Origin: Beverwykella pulmonaria
Taxonomy: Eukaryota; Ascomycota; Dothideomycetes; Pleosporales; Melanommataceae
DNA: 64,000 nucleotides
Reading direction: 5' to 3'
Assembly: GCA_001599595.1 (NCBI GenBank)
Contig: BCHH01000005.1
Span: 1,123,552-1,187,551 of the forward strand
The notes beneath the pieces were generated by a model, which was not told the origin of the DNA, made no database searches, and saw only the letters and a list, made by a program, of their open reading frames with translations. The position numbers and the translations under genes are program-made. Shown here piece after piece: positions 32,393-44,215 of the stretch (the first letter of the stretch is position 1; each line of letters opens with the position of its first letter).

Positions 32393-35300
32393 ATGGACGA
32401 CGGTGATCCAAGGACACGAGTTCGATTTCATTTACAGCTCTTGAAGGAGGTTCTACCCGTTTTCTTATTCGCACTGTCTGAAACAAGCGAAAACGACTAT
32501 AGAACACTCGCTCTCGGCATGTTGAAGGCATTTGCACTCCAGCTTGACAGGATCGACGCCCTGATGATGCCAAGGCAGCTCAACGCAGTTGCTCCGCATC
32601 ACTGTGAAAAAACTGCACAATTTGGGCATGAGTCTCTCACGCACCTGGAAAATCTATTAAAAGGCGACATCTTCGCCAGCGACTCACTTATTCGGACGGT
32701 TGGTCTAACCCTGTGGATCGTAATTACTTGCCGATGCTGATTTAATACTCATTCAGACACCATTCCCAAAATTGACATATGTGAGACATATGATGAGCAT
32801 ATGCTCAATAAAGAGTCTGGCTAGATATGTGAATTATGGCTCGACAATCGAGCTTCCAGGCGCAATCTCTCCAATGATCATGGGTATTAACCTAGTCCTC
32901 AAGGGGATCGAAGATATATCGCCGGTGCATAATATAGGTCGCTCGACCAGTGTCGTACATGACGAGTTTATCGAAGCGACGTTGCTAGAAGAAGCGAGAA
33001 TCGCCCAGAAGTTTTGCGAGTCGTCGACTCGACTGTTTGAGTTCATTTCAAAGAAGAATACCTGCTCTGGCGAACACAAAGTGCGAGTTCATCTTTCTGG
33101 TTTTGGCCATGACAATTGGGACTTGGAGATATTGTTTCATACGTGCTTGAGTTCCGATCTATATCCTGGCGGTTACCCAGTCAGCTTCTTTGATCCGGGG
33201 TAAGTAGGAGTAGTTTCCCAATTTGCCATCCGCTAGTTACTAAGGTATATTCATAGCTCTATCGAAACACCATGGATGGATGTGCCCAATATCTGCTTGC
33301 ACGTTCGACGAGTCAGAAATTCCCTACAACCAGTCAAAATTTACTTCAACGGAACCTATACCCAGGCAGCTGGCACTGCAAGGATGCCCGAAATATGTAC
33401 GGAAGATATCGTTCCATCATTTGACACTGTTGTTGAACTGTTCGACCGGAAGCTGGGCCCAGAACCTTTGAAGGATTTGGAGGGTTCGGAAACATCGGAT
33501 TTTTCAGATGCACATAGAAGACGATTGCAATGCCTGCTTGCTCAAAGTCTTCTGTACCTGTATCGGTCTCCGTGGCTTAATGATACGTGCGATCTGAACA
33601 ACCTGGAAGTCCCAAGACCTGGGTTGCGCAGCAACCTGGAAAAAGTCTACACCCTCTGTAGCATAAAGTCATTCACAGATGAAGAAGACTGTCAAGTTAC
33701 AGATGGAGATGTTTCCCACGCCTCGAATAATGACGGTACGCTAGATTTGAGAGTGTTCATGGCAAAGTTTGGACTCTTACTACTGCGAATTCAATTTCAA
33801 AAAAACCTTAAGTTGACTAAAGACGAGATATCTCGCGAAGAGGGCTATGAGATGGCTCTTCGCAGATATATAAAGCAGCTTGAGGTTCCATTGAACTCTC
33901 CAGGGGCCATACAGAGAGCCGTCAATGCTTGTCGCGATTTTCCAAGGGTGATGGAGGAGTCGTGTTCTCCATTGTTGCGCGATGATAATATCAGATGTCG
34001 CCTAACTATCTTCAAAGAGATATTGGATCCCTTGACCACTAATCTCTTTGATAATTACAGTTCGATTGGCCAAAGAATTTCGCACCTTCTATCGACACGG
34101 AAGCTGGAAGAACGAGGGAAACATGTCCGGATATCCCTCGAGAGAGCGTATGCAGAGTTACATACTCGAAAGCAAGAAACTGTGTACCCACCTCAAGGGA
34201 TGTGGATCCATAAGCACGAGATTCTCAAAGCGTGGGAAAATATCGGCTTAGAAAGCTTTTTCCAACTACGTGGGATCACCCTCAGCAAACAGGAATGTGA
34301 ACGAGTCAAAGCAAAATACCTTAGTCTTATGTCTACTCTAGTAGCGATCAAATGGCACGAATGGTCACGATTTCGCGACCTATTTCTTGAGGATGGGGAC
34401 GAACATTTCACCGATAGCAGGCTTCCAATCCAAGATGACAAGATTTTAAAGCAATATCTGGAGCAACAGGACGCCTCCCTATTCCGGAAAATGCAGTATG
34501 AATATGCCCACATTATGTTGCCCAACTGCGAATGCAAGCGACTTCTCCCGAATCAGAACCTGCCGTTCTTGAAGAAGGAGCAAAAGAGATTGGGTGGGAA
34601 CATACAAGATGAGTGTGGGGTGTACGATGAGATGATTCCCCCCTTGTGCCTGGAATTTACGAAAGGCGGCTGTAACCAGGTAAGAGCATTCAAGCTATTT
34701 CTATAGACTTCGAATACTGCTAACGATTAGATAGACTGAGCTCAGGGTTGCTCGAAAGGTTATTAATGACTATACAATGAAAAACGAGGAAAGGGTTGCA
34801 TCCCTGCTCAAAAGAAGCATAAAAAAACACGATGCCGTCGTTGACATTCTGTCATTGTATAAGAGAGTGGGATTTCTAGACATTGTGTATCCTCTTGCTT
34901 TGACGAACTTGGAAGACTTTATGGGAAGCGAGAGATATACTCAATATTGGGAAAAGTCTATAACTTTGCCTAGTCTGCTCCTCGCAATACGTTGCCTTGC
35001 GAGTGGACTGATGTTCATTCACGATGAAATAGAGGATCCCGTGCGAAAAAGCTCGATACTATGTCACATGGATTTTCGGCCAAGAAACATTCTCGTTTAC
35101 CAGAAGAAAGATGCAACTGGATTCGAAAACTTTGAATTCAGAATATGCGACTTTGGGGTCGCAAAAATCCAGCCAAAGCCTGACCAAGTGCCGCAACTGC
35201 TGCTCCCAAACTCAGAAGCGCATCCTGAAATGGTGGCAAAACGGGTTGCAGGGACACATCAAGCGCCAGAGATGTACCATAATCCTAGCCGGGTTGGGCA

Positions 35301-35685
35301 GAAGAGCGATGTCTGGTCACTTGCCTGCATCATCATGCAGCTCTTAACTCGGCATGCTTTGGGGAAAGAGGGATTAGATGAGTTTGATGAAAAAAGAGCC
35401 GAGTGTAACGAATGCGAGGACTTCTTCTTCAGCAAAAAGGACGCAAAACTCCTGAATTCTGAAGTTGAAACCAAGCTTAACGACCTCTCCAATCCAAGTA
35501 GTGTGCTGAGCACCAATATGGTAGCTGGCTTGAACCGTTCCTCTCACCAACAGAATACACTCAGAGACGTCCGGAATGCTCCTAAAAAGATTTCAAAGAT
35601 TCTTCAGCGTGCGTTAACTGTCGAAGTCAAGGACCGATGCTCGTCAGACGAAATGCATATCGATTTGATGAGTATGTGGTATTGA
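32393..35685 (+). CDS. DUF7580-like protein with a C-terminal kinase domain
   Basis: Modelled exons: 32393-32698 (or to 32719), 32757-33199, 33257-34679 and 34735-35685, giving 1040 or 1047 residues. The first donor is ambiguous (GTTGGT giving a 58-bp intron, or GTAATT giving a 37-bp intron); both keep the frame. The long N-terminal part is helical and includes RRLQCLLAQSLLYLYRSPWL, resembling fungal DUF7580. The C-terminal 310 residues are kinase-like: VARKVI (candidate ATP lysine), HMDFRPRNILV (catalytic Asp and Asn present, the usual Lys replaced by Arg), ICDFGVAKI (DFG), HQAPEM (APE), and SDVWSLACIIMQLLT. The gene is transcribed away from the AcuF-type kinase. I infer a signalling or defence-type role only from architecture. 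Confidence 0.85.
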
Positions 35686-36159
35686 AGTGGCGTTGGACTG
35701 GTGTAAAGGCATCCTTGGCGCCCAAGCGTTCAAGCCTGTGTTCTATGATTCTCAAGCTCTTCTTCAGTGGAGTGAGTCTTTACATTCCTATAAGACATAA
35801 CATATCTCGATTCAAAAACCTTGTAACCCCAAAGTATAAGAGTGTTGGCTTAAGAAATAGCTGGTGAATTTCACCGGTGGCCGGTATATATTATGATTCA
35901 AACTGAATACGTTTTAGAAATGAAAACTAGGGCGCATAAATTAAAAAATCGATTCGCTGCTCACTTCCACACCAAGCAAGTAGGATTCATGTCGGCGCTC
36001 TGACTGAATAGCGAGCTTCATATCAGCCCATACAATACTTACTTTTGCCTTCTATGGTGGTAATTGTCAGGCGTTATGTCCATAACTCAGCCTTAGGTCA
36101 AGAGAAAGTATGTCTTGGGCGTTGCTTCTCAGTACGGCCAGCTATTACGCTTCTGTATC
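35686..36159. other. Convergent intergenic region
   Basis: 3' ends of the kinase-like gene (plus) and the CorA-like gene (minus) face each other here. No gene seen. Confidence 0.4.
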
Positions 36160-37894
36160 TCAGGCTTTTTCTAGATCCTCATTCGAGACTTTCCTCACCT
36201 TGCGTCTCGACATCGACGCTCTCCGCCTCGTGTAATAGAACCAGCTTCCTACTGTAAGTATAGTCAAAGGCACAGATATGATGACAAATATCCAGAATTG
36301 CTTAGAAACCTGGAATCCCGACCCGTCGGATGTCTGGAAAGCAAACAAATTTGTACCAAGTAGTGACTAAATTGAAATTAGGATGATGCTAGAATTATAG
36401 TAATGGAAAAGATGACTGACTGCAACAAAGCTCGCAGGTAAGTATATGAGTGTTACGATCGTTACGACTCGGACAGTTGCGCTGTCTTCAACGGTATCCT
36501 TAGCGAGGCTCACCATGACATTGCTGAATCCTAGGCCTTTTTTCTGGTTCTGTAGGTTCAAACCCGCTGCCAACTAAAGAGTGCTCAGCAATCAGCTAGT
36601 CCATATTGGGTTACGGATGCTTACGATGTCCAATGTCCTTTGCGATCGTTCCTTCAACAGTTCCGTGCTATCGAGGTAACCCTGAATTTGGGATCGAAAG
36701 GACTCAGTCTCATCCAGATACATGAATTGATCTTCTGGGCTTCCGAGACGAGAGGCAGGTATTATATCTTTGAGTTTAGAGAGCGTGGTAATAGTGGCTA
36801 ATGTACTTCGAAGCCTGGGCACCAAGGGCAATATAATATCTTCGAAATGTTGCAGCTTCTGCAGTAGATCTGAGCCAATTTCATAAGCGGAAGGCTCGGT
36901 GAAGTCGATAGTGACTGCTATGTCGACCTAACACATTATAGTTAACGCCTGTTCATAAGCCACTGTAGCGATGTTGCAACATACAATTTTCTCGAAATCT
37001 GTGTTGAGGCTATCTAAATACCACCTCCAGCTCTTCAGATGCGTCGAGAGAGCGATCATATGAACTTGAAGAACACTATTGTGGCTTTCGATGGTCGACT
37101 CTAGTTTGTTCTGTATGGAGGAGTTGGGCTTTGCGTGGAGAAATATCCACAAAGATCGGGGTTGCTCTCCAGTTTTCGCAATATACTGGTGATATACGCC
37201 CACTTGGCGCATTGTCCACGGTGTTGTAGCTTTCGGAACCGCTTCCGGAAACGTAATAAGATATTGTGTATCTGGCAAGCATTTTAGTGGCAGCAATGAT
37301 GGTGAACTAGAGGGCAGATCACGTACGAACAGCACCGGACGCAGATCGCTTGATGCTCATACCTCCCGCTCCAGCGTCGCAATTCTTGGGTTTCCAACCG
37401 AATGAGAGCACCAAATCGAACAGTTCGGGATGGATCTGAGAATGATCCATCCAGCGTTGAAGGAGATCGCTGGGTAGACCGAGTGGCTGGAGGGAACTGC
37501 GAGAGCATATCGATCTAGCACAACTTAGCCCTATGCTCTGTAATTGACACCAAACAGAATAGACAAAGACATACACAAGACGAGTGCCCGGGGTTGTGCC
37601 ACCCATGATGTGCTTAGTAGCACTTTCAACATCCTCAGATCGTGTTTTGCATACTCGGATCTGATCATCCTGATCTTGCGCACTGTCAGATTGGAAACCA
37701 AAAGGACCCGATTGGCACATTTTCATGGTGTATCTACCTTCAACGTCGAGGACGACAATGGGAGTCGTCGGAGAAATAGCTCCAAGAGCCCTTGCTGAGT
37801 GCGTGCTAAGTGGGAGCGAGTAATGGCCTGGGCATATTGAGGGAGAAGTCTGCAAAGCTCCCCAAAAAGTACGATGTGATGGAGGTGGATTCAT
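36160..37894 (-). CDS. CorA-like membrane transporter family protein
   Basis: Six exons on minus (37894-37575, 37514-37327, 37271-36985, 36927-36625, 36573-36421, 36366-36160; introns 51-60 bp) sum exactly to 485 residues. The soluble N-terminal part includes TPWTMRQVGVYHQY, recurrent in fungal CorA-like proteins. Two C-terminal membrane segments follow: VTIVTLIYLPASFVA and FWIFVIISVPLTILTVGSWF. Between them is GTNLFAF at the position of the CorA signature GMN, so Met is replaced by Thr. A basic tail (RRRASMSRRKVRKV) would face the cytosol. CorA proteins are pentameric divalent-cation channels. The divergent signature makes the ion uncertain. Confidence 0.88.
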
Positions 37895-38120
37895 ATTTGT
37901 TTAAAAATATTGAAGAGTCTATGTGCGGAAAGATGATGAGGGTTCTTTTGGTTCATAAAGCGAGTTAGTGTGGTTGGGATAAGGCTGAGAGCGCCTCAAA
38001 CCGACCCACGCTAATTACATTGCGCTGCCAATTGCAATTCCCCCGCTTTCACCGGTCTGCAAAGCTAAGCCTGAGCCCGCCCGGTACCAGTCTGATTTCG
38101 TTTGTTTCTCCATGCCCTTG
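37895..38120. other. Promoter region of the CorA-like gene
   Basis: Upstream sequence of the minus-strand CorA-like gene; nothing specific recognised. Confidence 0.3.
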
Positions 38121-38720
38121 CTAAACTGGATCGTCTTCCCTAATAGTACTATCTATCGTCAGAGGTAGGCGCAAAAAAACCGACTCTAAGACTTACGCCA
38201 ATTCATACTGTTCACGAACTACCATTAGTCGGCTTTCCAGGCACATCGTACGGCTTCAGAATACTTACGTCAGTTACTTCACGCTCAGCGTTGTAGATCA
38301 GGCGATCGTTGATTCTCTGAAGAAGATCCCTGTCAGTCCCTGCTGGGAAAATGGGAATGCGGGTGCTTCTTACAGTCACTGGGATAAAGTAACCAAATAT
38401 GTTCTGCAACAAGCCTTCTAGACGCTCCTTCTTGATGTACCCCGTACGATTCATGTCGACGACGTAGCGAACCATGATGAAAATATACGCAATGAAAAGT
38501 GGAGACTGCAAAATGAGAGTGTGTAAAAGGTGAGGTGGAGGTTTGATTGTGCGAATTCTAATGAGTGATTGAATATGTATAAGTCTACATACGCCTAATT
38601 GGGCATGCCATGGTCCGGTGAAGGTTGCAGCCCAAAAAGCCCACAACTCAACCTTGCGGCTGTGTCCATCCAGACGTGGGACCCCTCTAACTACATATTG
38701 TAGCGAATGAAGACTCTAGA
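38121..38720 (-). CDS. Orphan multi-exon gene or gene fragment with a membrane-like segment
   Basis: Minus-strand splice signals are good: an exon reading VELWAFWAATFTGPWHAQLG is followed by GTATGT (about 38595) and acceptor TTTGCAG (about 38506). The next exon (SPLFIAYIFIMVRYVVDMN to AEREVTD) ends at a perfect GTAAGT (about 38269). A tiny exon (YELA) and a last exon ending at TAG 38121-38123 can be joined. No start codon was found for the first exon, so the left part is missing or decayed. I recognise no family. One hydrophobic segment is visible. Confidence 0.35.
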
Positions 38721-38878
38721 TGGAGCCTTGATGTCCATTCACTGGACGCTGAACGTGTCGTAGATGGCCCTATGCACGGGCCATGGCGCTAATTCCCCAC
38801 ACCATTCATCCGCCATCCGCCATCCGCCACTACCATAATCAAAGCTTAACGTAGGCATGCCTTCATGAAGCGTTCAAG

Positions 38879-40269
38879 ATGCGCTTCAAGGCTTCGATCC
38901 AGAACATCAACACGTTTACGAGTAAGCATTCATTCCCTCCCATAACAGTGGTGCAATACTAAAGCGCCACAGAACTCACTGCATCGCTGAACTCGTTGGG
39001 CCCGCTGGCGTGGGTCAAGCTCAGTGACGACCAGGTGTGCTTCACCATTATCCCCGAGCAGGGCACGCAGGTGTGGGCGTGAGTCGGATGCATCTTCTGC
39101 GCTGAGGATGCCACTTACCAAGATGTTGTAGTGTTCTCTCCATTGTAAGCGGGCCGTCCGTATTGTTACCGCCTTCATCGTTACTGTTACCAGTCTCATT
39201 ACCACCCTCGTTATTACCACTCGCGTCTCTCTGACGCGCCGCGCAGGATACCATCTTCGAAACGTACACAGTCCAGTCCGCCGCCGACAACGTCATCAAC
39301 CTCGAGGTTCCCCTCACGTCGCTCACGCGCGCCCTCAAATCCGCGCTGAACGCCACGTCGGCCCAGATCCGCCTCACCAAGAAAGACAACATCCCGCTGC
39401 TGGCCCTCACCATCGTCACGACATCCTCGTCTAACTCGTACGCCGCGTTTCCGCCCACAGGCGCCAGCAACGAAGAGGGACTCGATGCGCCCTTTGACAA
39501 CGCGCTCGGCGGGGGCAGCCGCGAGACCATTGTCACGCAGGAGGTGCCTGTGAGGGTGCTGGGTCCGGATACTGTCTCGGGCCTGCACGAGCCGCAGTGT
39601 CGCGAGCCCGACGTGCACATTATACTGCCACCGCTGCTGCAGCTGAAGAGCATCAGCGACAGGTTCACCAAGCTCGCGCTGGCCGGCGCAAAGTCTGGCA
39701 CGGGCGCGACGGCGGCTCGCACGAGGCTGGGGCTTGCTGCCAACATGCACGGATGCCTCAAGATGAGTATCAAGACGGACGCAATGAGCATTTCGTCTGT
39801 TTGGACCGACCTCAATAACCCAGAACTTGATCCCAACCAAGTGGCTGGTGGTGAGATTGGCCTTGCTGAGCATCCCAGCACACGCATGAAGCAACTGGGA
39901 ACTGCCGACGGCCGCAGCGACGAAGGGTGGGCGTCGGTGAGAATAGATGGACGAGACTGGGGAAAGGTCATGAGCGTGGGTAGGCTCGGCGGTAGAGTCA
40001 TCGCATGTGAGTGTGACTATACATACCTTGAGTTGGCGCCGGCCGTTTCTGAAGCCAGCTCAAATCTTTCACGGCCAATGACTCTGACTCTCTTTTAGGT
40101 TTCTGCCACGACCATGCCTTGATCCTGTACGTCTATCTTCCGAATGACAATGGTGAGGATGAGTCCGTCCTTACGGTATGTGACATTGCCTACTCTCCCC
40201 CACCCTCACAGCCTTGTGGATGTTGCCTAACGAGCCATGCAGTACTACGTCAGCTCGTATAGTGCTTAG
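38879..40269 (+). CDS. HUS1: DNA damage checkpoint clamp subunit HUS1
   Basis: Six exons (38879-38921, 38973-39078, 39132-39144, 39247-40006, 40099-40175, 40243-40269) sum to 341 residues. Landmarks match fission yeast Hus1: MRFKASIQNINTFTKLTASL, FTIIPEQGTQVW, DTIFETY, NVINLEVPL, LTKKDNIPLL, PEPDVHI-type REPDVHIILPPL, NPELDP, GGRVIACF, ALILYVYLP and a TYYVSSY end. The third exon is only 13 nt; it supplies AVLSI and restores QVWAVLSIDTIFE, which aligns to QVWSVLEVETIFE of the yeast protein. Without it the frame breaks. HUS1 forms the PCNA-like 9-1-1 ring with RAD9 and RAD1 in the nucleus and recruits checkpoint kinases. Confidence 0.95.
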
Positions 40270-41000
40270 CCGTCCGGTGTCTTCGCCGGTGCGACTTGGG
40301 ATTCATTGATGCATATTCTAGATACTAAGCTCATGCTACTACGACAATATACCTAATTATGATGCCAAGAGCTATACTTAAGCTCGAGTCATACTCGCTT
40401 GCTTGTACAATTATGCTTATACAGTCGCCAATCTACCGCTTACCATGCTGAGATGCTCCACGTAGATCTAATCAAAGCCCAATTCACCATCAGCTAATTC
40501 GTCGCGAGTTTCTCCACTTTCGTCTCGTTCCTCGACTCAGACGTTCAGCCCGGAGTTAGGAGATAAGAGAAATTGGAAAATCTGTGAACCATCGTTCCTA
40601 TACCTCTTTTGCATTGCGGACTTAGGAGGGTGGGAAAAGCAGTAGCCCTGACCTAGGTAGTGTTCTTGCTGGGAAGGCCAATGTGGATGCTCTTTCTTTC
40701 CACCCGCTAGCGCCAGACTTCACAAGCTTTCCTTAATTGGTAATACCTATCGCTGACCGTAGCCTTGCCGCCCTCTCAAACATTTCAGCTCTGCTCGTAC
40801 TATATCGATGCTCCGTCGATGCTCCGCTCTCACTCCGTAACATTTTGACCGACAGTAGAAGAGTTTGCACCCACAAATGGATATATATGCTCTGGGAACC
40901 ATGGAACGAGTCCAACCTGCCATCAAACTGCATAGACTTTCTCAATCACTGCATTCAAACCCTTCTCCAATCTTCTTTCATCCCCTCAAGCCTATCAACC
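40270..41000. other. Intergenic region
   Basis: Holds the HUS1 3' untranslated region and the promoter of the aldo-keto reductase. The reductase leader (about 40940-41000) is C/T-rich. An in-frame upstream extension of the reductase ORF starting at 40737 was rejected because it is poorly coding. Confidence 0.4.
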
Positions 41001-42032
41001 ATGGCACCCTCCTTCCCCCAACGTAAAATCGGCGAATCTCTCATCCCCGCTATGGGCTTCGGCGCCATGCGCCTTTCCACCGTCACCAGCGTCGACCCCG
41101 CAGCCGATGAGAACGCCCTCGCAGTCCTGACCCGCGCCGCGGACCTGGGTATTACCTTCTGGGACACATCGGACGCGTACGGCCCCAACGAGCTCCTGAT
41201 CGCGCGCTGGTTCCGCGAAACCGGGCGCCGCGACGAGATCTTCCTTGCTACCAAGTTCGGCATCAGGAGGGTGGATGGCAAGCCAGATGTAGATGGGTCG
41301 GAGGAATATGTCAAGGCTGCGTGTGAAAAGAGTCTGGAACGGCTGGGGGTGGAGAAAATTGATTTGTACTACCAGCATCGCGTCGATACGAAGACGCCTA
41401 TTGAGAAGACGGTGCGCGCGATGAAGAAGCTGAAGGATGAGGGGAAAATCACGTATCTGGGCTTGTCCGAGTGCTCCGCTGATACGCTGCGGCGCGCGTG
41501 CAAAATCCACCCCATTGCTGCCGCACAAATGGAATTTTCACCCTTCGCGCTGGACATCGAGTCCCCGCAGACGAAGTTCTTGGCTACAGCAAGGGAATTG
41601 GGGGTCAAGATTGTGGCGTATAGCCCATTGGGAAGAGGAGCATTGACGGCCACAATCAAGGGGAGAGAGGATCTAGATGAGAAGGATGCAAGATTGCAGT
41701 TCCCGCAGTTCTCCGAGAAAAATTTTGCGCAGAATCTTAGGTTCGCTGAGGCGCTGGCTGAGGTCGCGAAGGAGAAGGGATGTACACCCGGGCAGTTGAG
41801 TTTGGCGTGGGTGTTGGCGCAGGGTGAAGACATCATTCCCATCCCCGGCACGAAGCATGTCAAGTACCTGGAGGAGAATGTTGGAGCGATCAATGTGGAG
41901 TTTGGCAGCGAAGACGAGGAGAGGGTTAGGGCTATCATGGAGAAATTTGGTGGGGTGAAAGGGGAGAGGTATCCCGAGGTGTCTATGAAGTGGATTTTTG
42001 CGGACTCGGCAGAGCTTCAGGATGGGGAGTGA
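41001..42032 (+). CDS. Aldo-keto reductase
   Basis: A 343-residue intronless ORF from ATG 41001 (caaccATGGCA, an ideal fungal context). It is an (alpha/beta)8 NADPH-dependent oxidoreductase. The catalytic tetrad is visible: Asp and Tyr in FWDTSDAYGPNE, Lys in ATKFG, His in YYQHRVD. GLSEC and YSPLGRGAL match the substrate and cofactor strands, and IPIPGTK the C-terminal NADPH-phosphate site. It is closest in pattern to the AKR13/yakc-type group. The likely role is reduction of aldehydes or ketones in detoxification. Confidence 0.93.
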   Translation: MAPSFPQRKIGESLIPAMGFGAMRLSTVTSVDPAADENALAVLTRAADLGITFWDTSDAYGPNELLIARWFRETGRRDEIFLATKFGIRRVDGKPDVDGSEEYVKAACEKSLERLGVEKIDLYYQHRVDTKTPIEKTVRAMKKLKDEGKITYLGLSECSADTLRRACKIHPIAAAQMEFSPFALDIESPQTKFLATARELGVKIVAYSPLGRGALTATIKGREDLDEKDARLQFPQFSEKNFAQNLRFAEALAEVAKEKGCTPGQLSLAWVLAQGEDIIPIPGTKHVKYLEENVGAINVEFGSEDEERVRAIMEKFGGVKGERYPEVSMKWIFADSAELQDGE

Positions 42033-43059
42033 GTCAGGAATGAGATATGGAATGTAATAGATTACTAGTCATATCTAACTTTGGTGGCGTAGCTTCTTAC
42101 TTAAATGCGATATTATCCATCTGTCCCAGATGACGTTCGGAATCCTCGGAATAATTAGAATACGTTCAATGCCAGGATCATCAGAAAAGGTATGTGTGGA
42201 AAAGATAAGAGATCAGTAAGACTCGGCTACTACTAAACTTTGGCCCCTGGACGGGTAATACATTACGAATGGACAGTCAAACATATATTCTTTTCGCAAC
42301 TTCATTCCTTCTTTAGTATCCTCTCAAATTTCAGATACTTATCTACCATTCTTCAATAACTATACATTCTGCGGGTCATAGACAGCCAATCGAGTAAGAT
42401 GGCTTCCACATCATCCACTCCAATCCCAGCTCGACAGCGGCTGGGAACCAGCGTCTCCTCTCCAACCAATATCTACTACCAACGCGCAAGACATCATGCA
42501 CACGCCCGACGGCCACATGTCTGCGCAAATACTGAGTCCAGGCCAGCCGCCATTCGCAAACGACGACGGAGTTACACCTATAACTGAAGACGAATAGGCT
42601 GTGGTGGGCAAGAATTACTTGACGTACTCGTGGCGATTCTTTGTGGATGAGAGCAAAGAGGTGCCGTCCTCCACAGGAGGAGAGTCTCGAATATTCCAGT
42701 GCTGATGGGACAGTTGTAGAGGAGAACGGAGGAGTTGATGTGGAGGAGGATGGGGGGAATAATCAGAAGAAAACTCTGCTGAGTATGGAACTGGGAGACA
42801 CAACTTTGAGGAGAACATCATTAACTAAATTGATGCTGCTAATGAGGACATGATGGAGACAATAGTATGATGGCACAATAGTTGACCCCTCCACGCCTAG
42901 CTAGCGTGCCGAGAATGGCTTAGTGGAAGAAGGAAAAGTGAATTCCTTATCCTAGCCTCAACATTCAACACTCGCAACGTCTATCCCCAAAATCAATCCA
43001 CACAAAACTCAGGCGCCACATCCCATTTCTTTCTAGACTCCGATAGATAGACATTCATC
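42033..43059 (+). other. Intergenic region with a possible decayed small gene (42399-42720)
   Basis: ATG 42399 opens MASTSSTPIPARQRLGTSVS. A second frame then gives a protein-like stretch (TPDGHMSAQILSPGQPPF), and later KNYLTYSWRFFVDESKEV in another segment. No clean introns join them, so it may be a relic. The rest holds the 3' region of the reductase gene and the promoter of the phosphatase gene. Confidence 0.3.
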
Positions 43060-44055
43060 ATGACCCCCACCACAGGATTGAACCTGACTACACACCTCCA
43101 ATCTGTTCTCCCACCCGGCACCCGGCCCTCTCTGGTCCAAGAAGTCATCCCCAAACTCATCTCATCCCTATCCGCCATCGCGAAGGCTCTCCGCTCCTCC
43201 CAACACGTCTCCCAAGTTGGCACCGAAAACGCCTTCGGCGACGACCAGCTAAACGTCGACGTCATCGCCGAAGAGATCCTGCGAACCGCCATCTCGCAAT
43301 GCCCTTATATCTTTACCGCCAGCAGCGAAGAAGACCCCGTGGAGCGCTCCACCGGCAGCACTGCCGATACCGCGGAAAAGTATACCGTGGCGTTTGACCC
43401 GCTGGATGGGAGCTCGATTATTGCGCCCAACTGGACTGTGGGTACCATCATTGGGATCTGGGATGGCATCTCGGCGCTCAAGCAGAGTCCGAGAAACCAG
43501 ATTGCTGCGGTGCTGGGGGTGTATGGGCCGAGGACTACGGCGGTTGTTGCGTTGCGCGTCCCAGGGTGCAAGGCAGCATGCTTCGAGGTCGGTCTTGGGG
43601 ACAGCAGTAGCTCTTCGTCACCTCCTCATATCGAGATTGTGCAGCCTAAAATTCAACTCCAATCTCCACCCTTTAAATCGCGGTACGTTTCTCCGGCCAA
43701 CATGCGCGCCGCGGCCGAGGATGCAAAGTACATGTCGCTCATCACGCATTTCATTACCGAGAAATACACGCTCAGGTACAGCGGCGGCCTGGTCCCTGAT
43801 ATTGTCCACGCGCTGGTCAAGGGTCATGGTGTCTATGTGTCCCCAGTGACGGATAAGAGTAGGGCGAAGTTGAGGAAGTTGTATGAGTTAGCGCCTATTG
43901 CCCTCGTTGTGGAGTGTGCGGGTGGGCTGGCCGTCGATGCGGCAGATGGGAGGCCCATCTTGGAAGGAGAAATTGGGGATACGGATGAGAGGGCGGGATT
44001 GATTTGTGGGACGGCCGAGGATGTGGAATTTGTGAAAAAAGCGCTACTGGCGTAG
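43060..44055 (+). CDS. FBPase/SBPase-like sugar bisphosphatase
   Basis: A 331-residue intronless ORF of the inositol-phosphatase superfamily. It shows VAFDPLDGSSII, the metal-binding DPLDGSS motif, followed by NWTVGTIIGIW, plus an acidic SSEEDP pair upstream that would complete the metal site. YSGGLVPDIVHAL and a C-terminal ECAGGLAVDA match the sugar-phosphate pocket. The pattern (FDPLDGSS followed by xNxTVGTI) is closer to sedoheptulose-1,7-bisphosphatase than to gluconeogenic FBPase, but I cannot decide from sequence. Its 3' end converges with the alpha/beta hydrolase gene 160 bp away. Confidence 0.87.
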   Translation: MTPTTGLNLTTHLQSVLPPGTRPSLVQEVIPKLISSLSAIAKALRSSQHVSQVGTENAFGDDQLNVDVIAEEILRTAISQCPYIFTASSEEDPVERSTGSTADTAEKYTVAFDPLDGSSIIAPNWTVGTIIGIWDGISALKQSPRNQIAAVLGVYGPRTTAVVALRVPGCKAACFEVGLGDSSSSSSPPHIEIVQPKIQLQSPPFKSRYVSPANMRAAAEDAKYMSLITHFITEKYTLRYSGGLVPDIVHALVKGHGVYVSPVTDKSRAKLRKLYELAPIALVVECAGGLAVDAADGRPILEGEIGDTDERAGLICGTAEDVEFVKKALLA

Positions 44056-44215
44056 GGTGTACTGGACGAAGCCAAGCAATGATGACTAGAATCAGGGAAC
44101 AATACTATCTGGATCGTTGGCTCGGAAGCTCAAACGTGAAGCCGTCCCCATAGAATCAACTATACATCCATTTATCAACATCATTAATGTGAGTGTTTGA
44201 CTCAAGAGCCGTCAA

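Noticed and set aside
39145..39246. Direct joining of HUS1 exon 2 to exon 4
   Set aside because: Either frame choice deletes conserved residues or shifts the frame; only the 13-nt exon restores both.
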